Assembly (NCBI RefSeq): GCF_014639275.1
Contig: NZ_BMFW01000002.1
Span: forward strand, 62,487-126,486
Reading direction: 5' to 3'
Origin: Arthrobacter liuii
Lineage (GTDB): Bacteria > Actinomycetota > Actinomycetes > Actinomycetales > Micrococcaceae
DNA length: 64,000 nt
Shown here piece after piece: positions 16,603-24,467 of the stretch (its first letter is position 1; every line of letters starts with the position of its first letter). The notes beneath the pieces were generated by a model. It saw nothing but the letters and a program-made list of their open reading frames with translations. It had not been told where the DNA came from and made no database searches. The translations under genes and the position numbers were made by a program.

Positions 16603-17769
16603 ATGAATGACGTAGCAGCGGCGCTGGGCAGGCTCGGGGAGCTTGCCATTGAGGTCCCTTCGTGGGCTTATGGAAATTCAGGTACGCGGTTTAGGGTGTT
16701 CGGCACCCCCGGCACGCCGCGTACTGTGCAGGAGAAGCTGGCGGACGCCGCCAAGGTCCATGAACTGACAGGTCTGGCGCCGACGGTGGCGCTGCATATT
16801 CCGTGGGACAAGGTTGACGACTACGCCGCCCTCAAGGACTACGCCGTCGGCCTGGGCGTCGGCCTGGGGACCATCAACTCCAACACCTTCCAGGATGACG
16901 AGTACAAGTTCGGCTCGCTGACCTCCTCCAATGAGGCTGTCCGGCGCCGTGCTATCGACCACCACCTGGAGTGCATCCGGATCATGGACGCCACTGGCTC
17001 CAAGGACCTGAAGATCTGGCTGGCGGACGGCACCAACTACCCGGGCCAGGATGACATGCGCGGCCGGCAGGACCGTTTGGCGGAGTCGCTGCAGGAGATC
17101 TACGCGGCCCTTGGTGCCGAGCAGCGGCTGGTGCTGGAGTACAAGTTCTTCGAGCCGGCTTTCTACCACACCGATGTTCCGGACTGGGGTACCTCGTACG
17201 CGCAGACCCTGGCACTGGGTGAGAAGGCGTTCGTCTGCCTGGACACCGGCCATCACGCGCCGGGCACCAATATCGAGTTCATCGTGATGCAGCTGCTGCG
17301 CCTGGGCAAGCTGGGGTCCTTCGACTTCAATTCGCGTTTCTATGCCGACGACGACCTGATCGTGGGTGCCGCGGATCCGTTCCAGCTCTTCCGGATCATG
17401 CATGAGGTGATCCGTGGCGGCGGGTTCGGCAAGGATTCCGGCGTGGCCCTCATGCTGGACCAGTGCCACAACCTGGAGGAGAAGATCCCGGGCCAGATCC
17501 GGTCGGTACTCAACGTCCAGGAAATGACGGCCCGCGCCCTGCTGATCGACACCGCAGTCCTGGACGAAGCCCAGCGTGCCGGGGACGTCCTGGCCGCCAA
17601 CGGCATCTTCAACGACGCCTTCTACACGGATGTCCGCCCGGCCCTGGCCGGGTGGCGTGAATCCCGCGGCCTGCCCGCGGACCCGATAGCTGCCTACAAG
17701 GCCAGCGGCTACCAGAAACAGATCAACGAGGACCGCGCAGGCGGCCAGCAAGCCGGATGGGGCGCATAA
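16603..17769 (+). CDS. rhaI: L-rhamnose isomerase, Pseudomonas stutzeri-type
   Basis: 388-residue TIM-barrel sugar isomerase converting L-rhamnose to L-rhamnulose. It belongs to the xylose-isomerase-like group rather than the E. coli RhaA group. Metal and substrate residues are seen in VLEYKFFEPAFYHT (Glu), LDTGHHAPGTNIE (Asp/His) and DFNSRFYADDDL (Asp). Length fits the family. It lies between the mutarotase and the bifunctional aldolase/dehydrogenase, 6 nt before the latter, so the order of genes follows the pathway. Confidence 0.93.
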   Translation: MNDVAAALGRLGELAIEVPSWAYGNSGTRFRVFGTPGTPRTVQEKLADAAKVHELTGLAPTVALHIPWDKVDDYAALKDYAVGLGVGLGTINSNTFQDDEYKFGSLTSSNEAVRRRAIDHHLECIRIMDATGSKDLKIWLADGTNYPGQDDMRGRQDRLAESLQEIYAALGAEQRLVLEYKFFEPAFYHTDVPDWGTSYAQTLALGEKAFVCLDTGHHAPGTNIEFIVMQLLRLGKLGSFDFNSRFYADDDLIVGAADPFQLFRIMHEVIRGGGFGKDSGVALMLDQCHNLEEKIPGQIRSVLNVQEMTARALLIDTAVLDEAQRAGDVLAANGIFNDAFYTDVRPALAGWRESRGLPADPIAAYKASGYQKQINEDRAGGQQAGWGA

Positions 17770-17775
17770 AGAGCT

Positions 17776-19812
17776 ATGAGCAACAAAACTGTTGAAGACC
17801 TGGTTTCGCGTTCCAACCGCCTGGGGGCGGACAAGCGGAACACCAACTTCGCCGGCGGCAACACCTCCGCGAAGGGCACCGAGAAGGACCCCGTCACGGG
17901 CGAGGACGTCCGGCTGCTCTGGGTGAAGGGCTCCGGCGGGGACCTGGGCACGCTGAAGGAGCAGAACCTTGCGGTGCTGCGCCTGGACCGGCTGACCGCG
18001 CTGAAGAACGTCTACCCGGGCGTGGAGCGTGAAGACGAGATGGTGGCCGCCTTCGATTTCTGCCTGCACGGCAAGGGCGGTGCAGCCCCGTCGATCGATA
18101 CGGCCATGCACGGCCTGGTGGACGCCGCCCACGTGGACCACCTGCACCCGGACTCCGGCATCGCGATCGCGACGGCGGCCGAGGGCGAGGCGCTGACCAC
18201 CAAGATCTTCGGGAACAAGGTGGTCTGGGTTCCGTGGCGCCGTCCCGGCTTCCAGCTGGGCCTGGACATCGCCGCGATCAAGGACGCCAACCCGCAGGCC
18301 GTCGGCACCATCCTGGGCGGCCACGGCATCACCGCCTGGGGCGCGACGTCCGGGGAAGCGGAAGCCAACTCGCTGTGGATCATAGACCAGGCCGAGAAGT
18401 ACATCGCCGGGAACGGCAAGGCCGAACCCTTCGGAGCCAAGCTGCCCGGCTACGCCGCCCTGCCGGATGCGGAGCGCCACGCCAAGGCCGCCGCCCTGGC
18501 ACCGGTGATCCGCGGCCTGGCCTCCACCGACAAACCGGTCCTGGGGCACTTCAGCGATGACGCCGTCGTCCTGGACTTCCTCGAAGCCGCCGAACACCCG
18601 CGCCTGGGCGCCCTGGGGACCTCCTGCCCGGACCACTTCCTGCGCACCAAGGTCAAGCCGTTGATCCTGGACCTGCCCGCGGACGCGTCCATCGAGGACT
18701 CCATCGCCCGGCTGCACGAGCTGCACGCGGACTACCGCGAGGACTACCAGGCCTACTACAACCGCCACGCGACGCCGGATTCCCCCGCCCTGCGCGGCGC
18801 CGACCCTGCCATCGTGCTAGTCCCCGGCGTGGGCATGTTCTCCTTTGGTGCGAACAAGCAGACCGCCCGGGTCGCCGGCGAGTTTTATATCAACGCGATC
18901 AACGTGATGCGCGGCGCCGAGGCAATCTCCACCTATGCGCCGATCGAGGAGTCCGAGAAGTTCCGGATCGAGTACTGGGCGCTGGAGGAAGCCAAGCTGG
19001 CCCGGATGCCCAAGCCCAAGTCCCACGCCACCCGTATCGCCTTGGTCACCGGTGCCGCGTCAGGCATCGGCAAGGCCATCGCCACGCGCCTTGCCGCGGA
19101 GGGTGCCTGCGTAGTCATCGCGGACTTGAACCTGGAGAACGCGCAGAAGGTCGCCGAGGAACTCGGCGGCGCGGATGTCGCCGTCGGCGTCCAGGCGGAC
19201 GTCACGGACGAGGCCCAGGTGGCTTCAGCGATCGACGCGGCGGTGCTGGCGTTCGGCGGGGTGGACCTGGTGGTTAACAACGCCGGCCTGTCCATCTCCA
19301 AGCCGCTGCTGGAAACCACCGAAAAGGACTGGGACCTGCAGCACAACGTCATGGCCAAGGGCTCCTTCCTGGTAGCCAAGGCCGCGGCGAAGGCCATGAT
19401 CGCCCAGGGCATGGGCGGGGACATCATCTACATCTCCTCCAAGAACTCCGTGTTCGCCGGCCCCAACAACATCGCCTACTCCGCCACCAAGGCTGACCAG
19501 GCCCACCAGGTGCGCCTCCTCGCAGCCGAACTGGGCGAGCACGGCATCCGCGTCAACGGCATCAACCCCGACGGCGTGGTCCGCGGCTCCGGGATCTTCG
19601 CCGGCGGCTGGGGCGCCAAACGTGCCGCGGTCTACGGCGTGGAGGAGGAGAAACTGGGCGAGTACTACGCACAGCGCACCCTGCTCAAGCGCGAAGTCCT
19701 GCCCGAGCACGTGGCCAACGCCGCCGCCGTCCTGACCGGCAACGAACTGTCCCACACCACCGGCCTGCACATTCCCGTGGACGCCGGAGTAGCAGCAGCC
19801 TTCCTCCGATGA
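17776..19812 (+). CDS. Bifunctional L-rhamnulose-1-phosphate aldolase / lactaldehyde dehydrogenase
   Basis: 678-residue fusion. Residues 1 to about 415 form a class II aldolase domain of the RhaD kind, with a His pair in HVDHLHPDSG acting as zinc ligands. Residues about 418-678 form a short-chain dehydrogenase with TGAASGIG at the start and the YSATK catalytic Tyr/Lys. It should cleave rhamnulose 1-phosphate to dihydroxyacetone phosphate and L-lactaldehyde and then convert the aldehyde, usually to L-lactate, without releasing it. Such fusions are known in Rhizobium, Bacillus and actinobacteria. Overlaps the kinase gene by 4 nt. Confidence 0.93.
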   Translation: MSNKTVEDLVSRSNRLGADKRNTNFAGGNTSAKGTEKDPVTGEDVRLLWVKGSGGDLGTLKEQNLAVLRLDRLTALKNVYPGVEREDEMVAAFDFCLHGKGGAAPSIDTAMHGLVDAAHVDHLHPDSGIAIATAAEGEALTTKIFGNKVVWVPWRRPGFQLGLDIAAIKDANPQAVGTILGGHGITAWGATSGEAEANSLWIIDQAEKYIAGNGKAEPFGAKLPGYAALPDAERHAKAAALAPVIRGLASTDKPVLGHFSDDAVVLDFLEAAEHPRLGALGTSCPDHFLRTKVKPLILDLPADASIEDSIARLHELHADYREDYQAYYNRHATPDSPALRGADPAIVLVPGVGMFSFGANKQTARVAGEFYINAINVMRGAEAISTYAPIEESEKFRIEYWALEEAKLARMPKPKSHATRIALVTGAASGIGKAIATRLAAEGACVVIADLNLENAQKVAEELGGADVAVGVQADVTDEAQVASAIDAAVLAFGGVDLVVNNAGLSISKPLLETTEKDWDLQHNVMAKGSFLVAKAAAKAMIAQGMGGDIIYISSKNSVFAGPNNIAYSATKADQAHQVRLLAAELGEHGIRVNGINPDGVVRGSGIFAGGWGAKRAAVYGVEEEKLGEYYAQRTLLKREVLPEHVANAAAVLTGNELSHTTGLHIPVDAGVAAAFLR

Positions 19813-21299
19813 GCGGGGCCGGGTTTCAAGCACAATCCGGTGTCGACGGCGTCTTTGCCGCCGTCGACATTGGCGCCTCCTCCGGGCGGGTTATCCTGGG
19901 CCGCGTTTCTCCTGCGGAAGTGTCGCTGGAGACCGTCCACCGCTTTCCCAACGGTGTGGTGGAGATCGACGGCGGCCTCCGCTGGGACTTCGACGCCCTC
20001 TTCGCGGAGGTGCTCACAGGCCTTTCCGTGGCGGCCAAATCGACAGAAAAAACCGGTGAAACAATCGCCAGCATCGGGATCGACACCTGGGCCGTGGACT
20101 ACGGCCTGGTCAACAAAGCCGGCGAACTGACCGCCCAACCGTTCAGCTACCGCGACGACCGCAGCAGGGCCGCCGTCGCATCCGTGCACCGGAAGCTGGA
20201 CCCCCGGCGCCTGTACCAAACCACCGGGCTGCAGTTCCTGCAGTTCAACACCATCTACCAGCTCGCCACCGAAAAGAACCTGGAGGGACTGCAGGCCCTC
20301 CTCATCCCGGACCTGATCGCCTTCCTCCTCACCGGGGTGCGCCGGACCGAGGCCACCAACGCCTCCACCACCGGATTTTTCGACGCCGTGGCCGGGGAGT
20401 GGGCCACTGAATTCTTCACCGCCCTGGGCCTGCGCAAGGACCTGTTCCCGCCGCTGATCCAGCCCGGCGACACGGTGGGCACGCTCCTGCCGGAGATCGC
20501 CGCGCAGGTAGGACTTCCCGGAGACACCACCGTGGTGGCCGTCGGCTCGCACGACACCGCGTCTGCCGTCGCCGCCGTTCCCGCGAAAGAGGACAACGGC
20601 GAAGAAAACTTCGCCTACATCTCCTCCGGCACGTGGTCCCTGGTGGGGCTTGAACTGAAGCACCCGGTCCTCACCGAGGCCAGCAGGGAAGCGAACTTCA
20701 CCAACGAACGCGGCGTGGACGGCACTACCCGGTACCTGCGCAACATGGGCGGACTGTGGCTCCTGAGTGAGTGCCAACGCACCTGGGCCACCGAGGGCTT
20801 CCGGCCCGACCTGGACGCCCTGCTCTCAGCCGCCGGGGCCCTTCCGGCGGGCGGCCCGCAAATCAACCCGGACGATCCCTACTTCATCGCCCCGGACAAC
20901 ATGCCCGAACGCATCCGCGGCGCCGTGCGCCGCACCGGCGAGGTCCTGCCCAACGATCCCGCGGCCATCACCCGCTGCATCATGGACAGCCTCGCCGCCG
21001 GCTATGCCAGGACCATCGCCGCGGCGGAGCGGCTCGCCGACCGTTCGGTGGACGTGGTGCACGTGGTGGGCGGGGGCTCTCAGAACGCGCTCCTTTGCCA
21101 GCTGACTGCCAACGCCACCGGCCGTCCGGTGGTCGCCGGTCCTGTCGAAGCCACTGCGCTGGGCAACATCCTGGTCCAGGCACGCGCCGCCGGGCCCGCA
21201 GCCGGCGGGTTGCCGCAGCTGCGGGAAATCGTGGCCGGCGGGACCAGCCTCCGACGCTACGAACCGCTTATCAGTGTGCGCCAGGGGTACGTGCAGTAG
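19809..21299 (+). CDS. rhaB: Rhamnulokinase (RhaB)
   Basis: 496-residue FGGY-family sugar kinase that phosphorylates L-rhamnulose at C1 with ATP. The phosphate-binding start AVDIGASSGRVILGR (residues 17-31) has the Ser-Ser-Gly-Arg typical of rhamnulokinases rather than xylulokinases. The catalytic Asp region GIDTWAVDYGL and the adenosine motif VVGGGSQNALLCQLTAN follow. The ATG overlaps the stop of the aldolase fusion by 4 nt. Together with the upstream genes it completes the phosphorylated rhamnose route to DHAP and lactate. Confidence 0.94.
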   Translation: MSGAGFQAQSGVDGVFAAVDIGASSGRVILGRVSPAEVSLETVHRFPNGVVEIDGGLRWDFDALFAEVLTGLSVAAKSTEKTGETIASIGIDTWAVDYGLVNKAGELTAQPFSYRDDRSRAAVASVHRKLDPRRLYQTTGLQFLQFNTIYQLATEKNLEGLQALLIPDLIAFLLTGVRRTEATNASTTGFFDAVAGEWATEFFTALGLRKDLFPPLIQPGDTVGTLLPEIAAQVGLPGDTTVVAVGSHDTASAVAAVPAKEDNGEENFAYISSGTWSLVGLELKHPVLTEASREANFTNERGVDGTTRYLRNMGGLWLLSECQRTWATEGFRPDLDALLSAAGALPAGGPQINPDDPYFIAPDNMPERIRGAVRRTGEVLPNDPAAITRCIMDSLAAGYARTIAAAERLADRSVDVVHVVGGGSQNALLCQLTANATGRPVVAGPVEATALGNILVQARAAGPAAGGLPQLREIVAGGTSLRRYEPLISVRQGYVQ

Positions 21300-21356
21300 A
21301 AATAGAAGGACTTCGCCGCAAGGCCGCCGAACATCCGAAAGCAGAACAGGACAACG

Positions 21357-22376
21357 ATGCCCCTCTTCGACCTTCCCCTGGCACAGCTGCGCAGCTACGC
21401 ATCCGGGGTAACGCCCCCTGAAGACCTGGACGCCTTCTGGGATGCCACCCTCGAAGAAGCCCGCGCCTTTCCGCTGAACGCGGCCTTCGAGCCGGTGGAG
21501 AACTACCTGACGGTGGTTGACACCTTCGACGTCACCTACGCGGGCTTTGGCGGGTCGCCGGTCAAAGGCTGGCTGCACCTTCCCGCCAACCGGGAGGCGG
21601 GCGCCCGGCTACCAGTGGTGGTAAACTACATCGGCTATTCCGGCGGCCGGGGCCTGGTCAACCAGGACACGCGCTGGGCGCAGGCCGGGTACGCGCACTT
21701 CATTATGGATACCCGCGGCCAAGGGTATGGCGGCACGTTGGGGGACACACCGGACCCCCATCCGTCAGCCGGGGACGTGGCGCACGCTGGCCTGATGACC
21801 AGGGGCATCCGGAGCCGGGAGGACTACTACTACCGCCGTGTCTACGTGGACGCGTTCCGTGCCGTGGAGGCTGCCCAGGCCCACCCCGCCGTGGATCCGG
21901 CAAAGGTGGTGCTGGCCGGAGTCAGCCAGGGCGGCGGCCTGGTGGTGGCCACGGCAGGGCTCACCGCGGGACGGCTCGACGGCGTCATCGCCGCGCTGCC
22001 CGACGTTCCGTTCCTTCAGGACTTCCCCCGGGCCATCGACATCACCCCGCGTGGCCCCTACCCGGAGATTGCCCAGTTCCTGGCCCGGCACCGGGACCGC
22101 TACCAGCATGCGCTTGACGTCCTCAACTATTTCGACGGCGTCAACCTGGCCCGGTATGCCACGGCGCCCGCTCTGTACTCTGCTGCCCAAATGGACGATA
22201 TCTGCCCGCCGTCCACGGTCTTCGCCAGCTTCAACGCCTACGGCTCCGGCACGTCCGGAACCTCTTCCACCGGAGCTGCCAAGGAGATCGAGGTGTACCG
22301 GTTCAACAACCATGAAGGCGGCCAGGAGCACCACTGGATCCGGCAGTTGGTGTTCCTGCGCAAGATCCTGGGGTGA
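21357..22376 (+). CDS. CE7-family acetyl esterase (acetylxylan esterase / cephalosporin C deacetylase)
   Basis: 339-residue alpha/beta hydrolase of carbohydrate esterase family 7. All three family marks are visible: RGQ in DTRGQGYGG (near residue 120), the nucleophile elbow GVSQGG (near residue 189) and the His-Glu pair in NNHEGGQEHHW near the C-terminus. No signal peptide, so it works inside the cell on short acetylated oligosaccharides. It follows rhaB by 57 nt and is likely the last gene of the rhamnose operon, which suggests the imported sugar is acetylated, as in pectin. A long palindrome follows the stop. Confidence 0.9.
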   Translation: MPLFDLPLAQLRSYASGVTPPEDLDAFWDATLEEARAFPLNAAFEPVENYLTVVDTFDVTYAGFGGSPVKGWLHLPANREAGARLPVVVNYIGYSGGRGLVNQDTRWAQAGYAHFIMDTRGQGYGGTLGDTPDPHPSAGDVAHAGLMTRGIRSREDYYYRRVYVDAFRAVEAAQAHPAVDPAKVVLAGVSQGGGLVVATAGLTAGRLDGVIAALPDVPFLQDFPRAIDITPRGPYPEIAQFLARHRDRYQHALDVLNYFDGVNLARYATAPALYSAAQMDDICPPSTVFASFNAYGSGTSGTSSTGAAKEIEVYRFNNHEGGQEHHWIRQLVFLRKILG

Positions 22377-22387
22377 TCTCCCCCCAA

Positions 22388-22453
22388 CCCAACTAGGTAG
22401 CAGTAGATGTCGTTTTGGGACCTCAGAACGACATCTACTGCTACTTAGTTGGG
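22388..22453. repeat. Long intergenic palindrome, 27-bp arms with 12-nt loop
   Basis: Arms 22388-22414 and 22427-22453 are reverse complements with a single mismatch. The loop is TTGGGACCTCAG. The inner arm end (AGATGTCGTT) and loop resemble those of the palindrome at 51775-51834. It follows the acetyl esterase stop and precedes the DAHP synthase leader, so it may also stop transcription, but there is no poly-T tract. Confidence 0.9.
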
Positions 22454-22497
22454 AGGGGATTTGGTGGTTCGGCCGGCGTGAGCCTAGGGTCTTTTCC

Positions 22498-22557
22498 ATG
22501 ACTAACCGTTGGTATGCGTATTTTTCGTTGGCTCTGGAGGGGCCCGCGTCTAACTGA
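22498..22557 (+). CDS. Aromatic-rich leader peptide for DAHP synthase
   Basis: Twenty codons encode MTNRWYAYFSLALEGPASN and a stop. Trp, Tyr, Tyr and Phe fall within five codons (22510-22524), as expected of an attenuation sensor for the shikimate pathway. There is no ribosome site; a possible -10 TAGGGT at 22485-22490 with TTGGTG 18 nt upstream would start the transcript at or next to the ATG, so the peptide may be translated from a leaderless end. The DAHP synthase gene starts 116 nt after the stop. Confidence 0.75.
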   Translation: MTNRWYAYFSLALEGPASN

Positions 22558-22609
22558 TACGCATCCAGCATTCCTTCAGAGCCAACAGGGCAGAGATCGT
22601 TCTCTGCCC
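22510..22609 (+). promoter_or_regulatory. Candidate ribosome-mediated attenuator
   Basis: Three stems can be drawn. Stem A pairs ATGCGTAT (22514-22521) with ATACGCAT (22557-22564). Stem B pairs GTTGGCTCTG (22527-22536) with CAGAGCCAAC (22577-22586). A and B cross, so they exclude each other. A 9-bp hairpin GGGCAGAGA/TCTCTGCCC (22588-22609) with a weak U-rich tail may be the terminator. The 5' strand of A lies in the Trp/Tyr codons, so ribosome stalling would disrupt it. Confidence 0.65.
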
Positions 22610-22673
22610 TTCGCCGTTTCTCCGGCGGGTTCTGAAATCCGGGCCCGCTTCCCATCTGGAACAGGACCCGAAC

Positions 22674-23795
22674 ATGAGCACCGCAACAGCAGCCGCGCCC
22701 GCCAGCGAAACCACGTCGACGTCGAACCTGCGGGTCAGCGAATTCACTCCGCTGCCCACCCCTTCCGAACTCCTCACCGAACTGCCCCTGGACGCACGGG
22801 CGGCTGCCGTCGTCGAACGCGGACGTGGCGAAGTGCGCGCCATCATGGACGGCGTGGACGACCGCCTGCTGGTTATTGTGGGCCCCTGCTCCATCCACGA
22901 CCCCAAGGCGGGGCTGGAATACGCCCGCCGGCTGGTCAGCCAGGCCGAGAAGCACAAGGAAGACCTGCTGATCGTCATGCGGACCTACTTCGAAAAGCCG
23001 CGCACCACGGTGGGCTGGAAGGGCCTGATCAACGATCCCCGGCTGGACGGCAGCCACGACATGGCCACCGGCCTCCGCACCGCCAGGCAGTTCCTGCAGC
23101 AGGTCACCGCGCTGGGCCTGCCCACCGCCACCGAATTCCTGGAACCGATCAGCCCCCAGTACATGGCGGACCTGATCGCGTGGGGCGCCATCGGTGCGCG
23201 CACCACGGAGAGCCAGATCCACCGGCAGTTGGCCTCCGGCCTGTCCATGCCCATCGGGTTCAAGAACGGAACCGACGGCGGCCTGCAGGTTGCCATCGAT
23301 GCCTGCGGGGCGGCCGCGGCTGCCCAGGCGTTCCTGGGAATCGACGGGGAAGGCCGGGCGGCCCTGGTGGCTACGGCGGGAAACCCGGACACCCACGTCA
23401 TCCTCCGCGGTGGCCGCAAGGGGCCCAACTACTCAGCGGCCGATGTGGAACGAGCCTCGGCCGAGCTGGACGGGAAGGGGCTCAACCCGCGCCTGATCGT
23501 GGATGCCAGCCACGCCAATAGCGGCAAGAGCCACCACCGGCAGGCCGAGGTTGCACTGGAGATCGGTGCCCAGCTTGAGGAGGGCGGCGCCGCAGCGCGG
23601 GCCGTGGCGGGTGTGATGCTGGAGAGCTTCCTGGCGGGGGGTGCCCAGAACCTGGACATCGCCGATCATGCTGCAGGACGCAAGGAGTTGGTCTACGGCC
23701 AGAGTGTCACTGATGCCTGCATGGACTGGGACGTTTCCGCCTCCGTCCTGGAGCAACTGGCGGCATCGGCGCGGAAACGGCGGGGGGCCAAATAG
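22674..23795 (+). CDS. 3-deoxy-7-phosphoheptulonate (DAHP) synthase, class I
   Basis: 373-residue AroF/AroG/AroH-type enzyme that joins phosphoenolpyruvate and erythrose 4-phosphate in the first step of aromatic amino acid synthesis. Diagnostic segments are IVGPCSIHDPKAG (residues 64-76), MRTYFEKPRTTVGWKG, the GARTTESQIHRQLASG motif and DASHANSGK with its metal-binding His. Length fits the class (about 350-375). The gene is preceded by an aromatic leader peptide and hairpins, so attenuation by charged aromatic tRNA supply is likely, besides possible allosteric control. No other aro gene is adjacent. Confidence 0.94.
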   Translation: MSTATAAAPASETTSTSNLRVSEFTPLPTPSELLTELPLDARAAAVVERGRGEVRAIMDGVDDRLLVIVGPCSIHDPKAGLEYARRLVSQAEKHKEDLLIVMRTYFEKPRTTVGWKGLINDPRLDGSHDMATGLRTARQFLQQVTALGLPTATEFLEPISPQYMADLIAWGAIGARTTESQIHRQLASGLSMPIGFKNGTDGGLQVAIDACGAAAAAQAFLGIDGEGRAALVATAGNPDTHVILRGGRKGPNYSAADVERASAELDGKGLNPRLIVDASHANSGKSHHRQAEVALEIGAQLEEGGAAARAVAGVMLESFLAGGAQNLDIADHAAGRKELVYGQSVTDACMDWDVSASVLEQLAASARKRRGAK

Positions 23796-23938
23796 GGGGT
23801 TTACCTACTTTCACATCTGCCACATGAACATCTAGAGTATCTATTTAGGTGGTTGGTGGATGGCTCAGCATCGGAACACCGCATTGGCACGTATCTGGGG
23901 TCACTGTTGTCCATCCGTCAGCAAAGGAAAATAGGGAA

Positions 23939-24151
23939 ATGTCGGCAGAACAGAACTTCTCCAACGCGAAGTTCCTGACCGTGGCTGAAGTAGCCGAGGT
24001 CATGCGCGTCTCCAAAATGACTGTTTACCGCCTGGTCCACTCCGGCGAAATGCCGGCGGTGCGCTTCGGCCGCTCCTACCGGGTCCCCGAAAACGCCGTT
24101 GAACAGTACCTTAAGGGTGCTGTCGTGGACGGCCACACCGAGACGGCCTGA
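23939..24151 (+). CDS. BldC-like small MerR-type DNA-binding protein
   Basis: 70 residues with a single winged helix-turn-helix of the MerR/excisionase fold: FLTVAEVAEVMRVSKMTVYR (residues 12-31), then LVHSGEMPAVRFGRSYRV. It closely resembles BldC, the developmental regulator conserved across actinobacteria, including non-sporulating ones. ATG at 23939 is preceded by AAAGGAAAATAGGG; the frame is open upstream but unrelated. Automatic annotation often calls such proteins excisionases; no phage or integrase gene is nearby, so a chromosomal regulator is far more likely. Its targets here are unknown. Confidence 0.85.
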   Translation: MSAEQNFSNAKFLTVAEVAEVMRVSKMTVYRLVHSGEMPAVRFGRSYRVPENAVEQYLKGAVVDGHTETA

Positions 24152-24302
24152 GGCGGCCTGTCCCGAGCCGCCCCCGATAGGCGGTACCCTGTTAAGGAAC
24201 GTTTTACGTCATTGTAAGAATCTGTCAGTTGTTCAGTTCGTAGCTTTGTCCACGGACATTCTCCATCAGACAGGTACTGCCTCTAGTTTGTAAGGAACTT
24301 TC

Positions 24303-24401
24303 GTGGGTTCAGTTATCAAGAAGCGTCGCAAGCGTATGGCCAAGAAGAAGCACCGCAAGCTGCTTCGCAAGACCCGTCACCAGCGCCGCAATAAGAAGTA
24401 G
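24303..24401 (+). CDS. 30S ribosomal protein bS22 (AURKAIP1/COX24-type)
   Basis: A 32-residue, extremely basic protein starting at GTG (MGSVIKKRRKRMAKKKHRKL...), with AAGGAAC 6 nt before the start. It matches the very small actinobacterial ribosomal protein bS22, found in mycobacterial 70S structures near the decoding centre, and the AURKAIP1/COX24 domain. About 60 percent of residues are Lys, Arg or His. A strong terminator follows. The position next to a BldC-like gene is typical of actinobacteria. Confidence 0.92.
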   Translation: MGSVIKKRRKRMAKKKHRKLLRKTRHQRRNKK

Positions 24402-24419
24402 GGATACTTCGAACAGCGT

Positions 24420-24461
24420 GGAACTGCCCGTCGCCTCCCAGGCGGCGGGCAGTTCCTTTTT
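24420..24461 (+). terminator. Rho-independent terminator after bS22
   Basis: A 15-16 bp stem (GGAACTGCCCGTCGCC with GGCGGCGGGCAGTTCC, one mismatch) is followed directly by five T. It is the clearest intrinsic terminator in the window, fitting a highly expressed ribosomal gene. Confidence 0.9.
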
Positions 24462-24467
24462 GACGGG

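Noticed and set aside
16678..18768. A 696-codon open frame on the minus strand opposite the rhamnose isomerase and aldolase genes
   Set aside because: The plus strand has two certain enzymes here; the antisense product is Gly/Gln/Val-rich without motifs.
23939..24151. Phage excisionase
   Set aside because: The fold is the same, but the sequence is closer to BldC, sits next to bS22, and no integrase, att site or phage gene is near.
24152..24302. Riboswitch or tRNA upstream of bS22
   Set aside because: AT-richer leader of about 150 nt, but I could not fold a known riboswitch or cloverleaf; probably just promoter and 5' leader.
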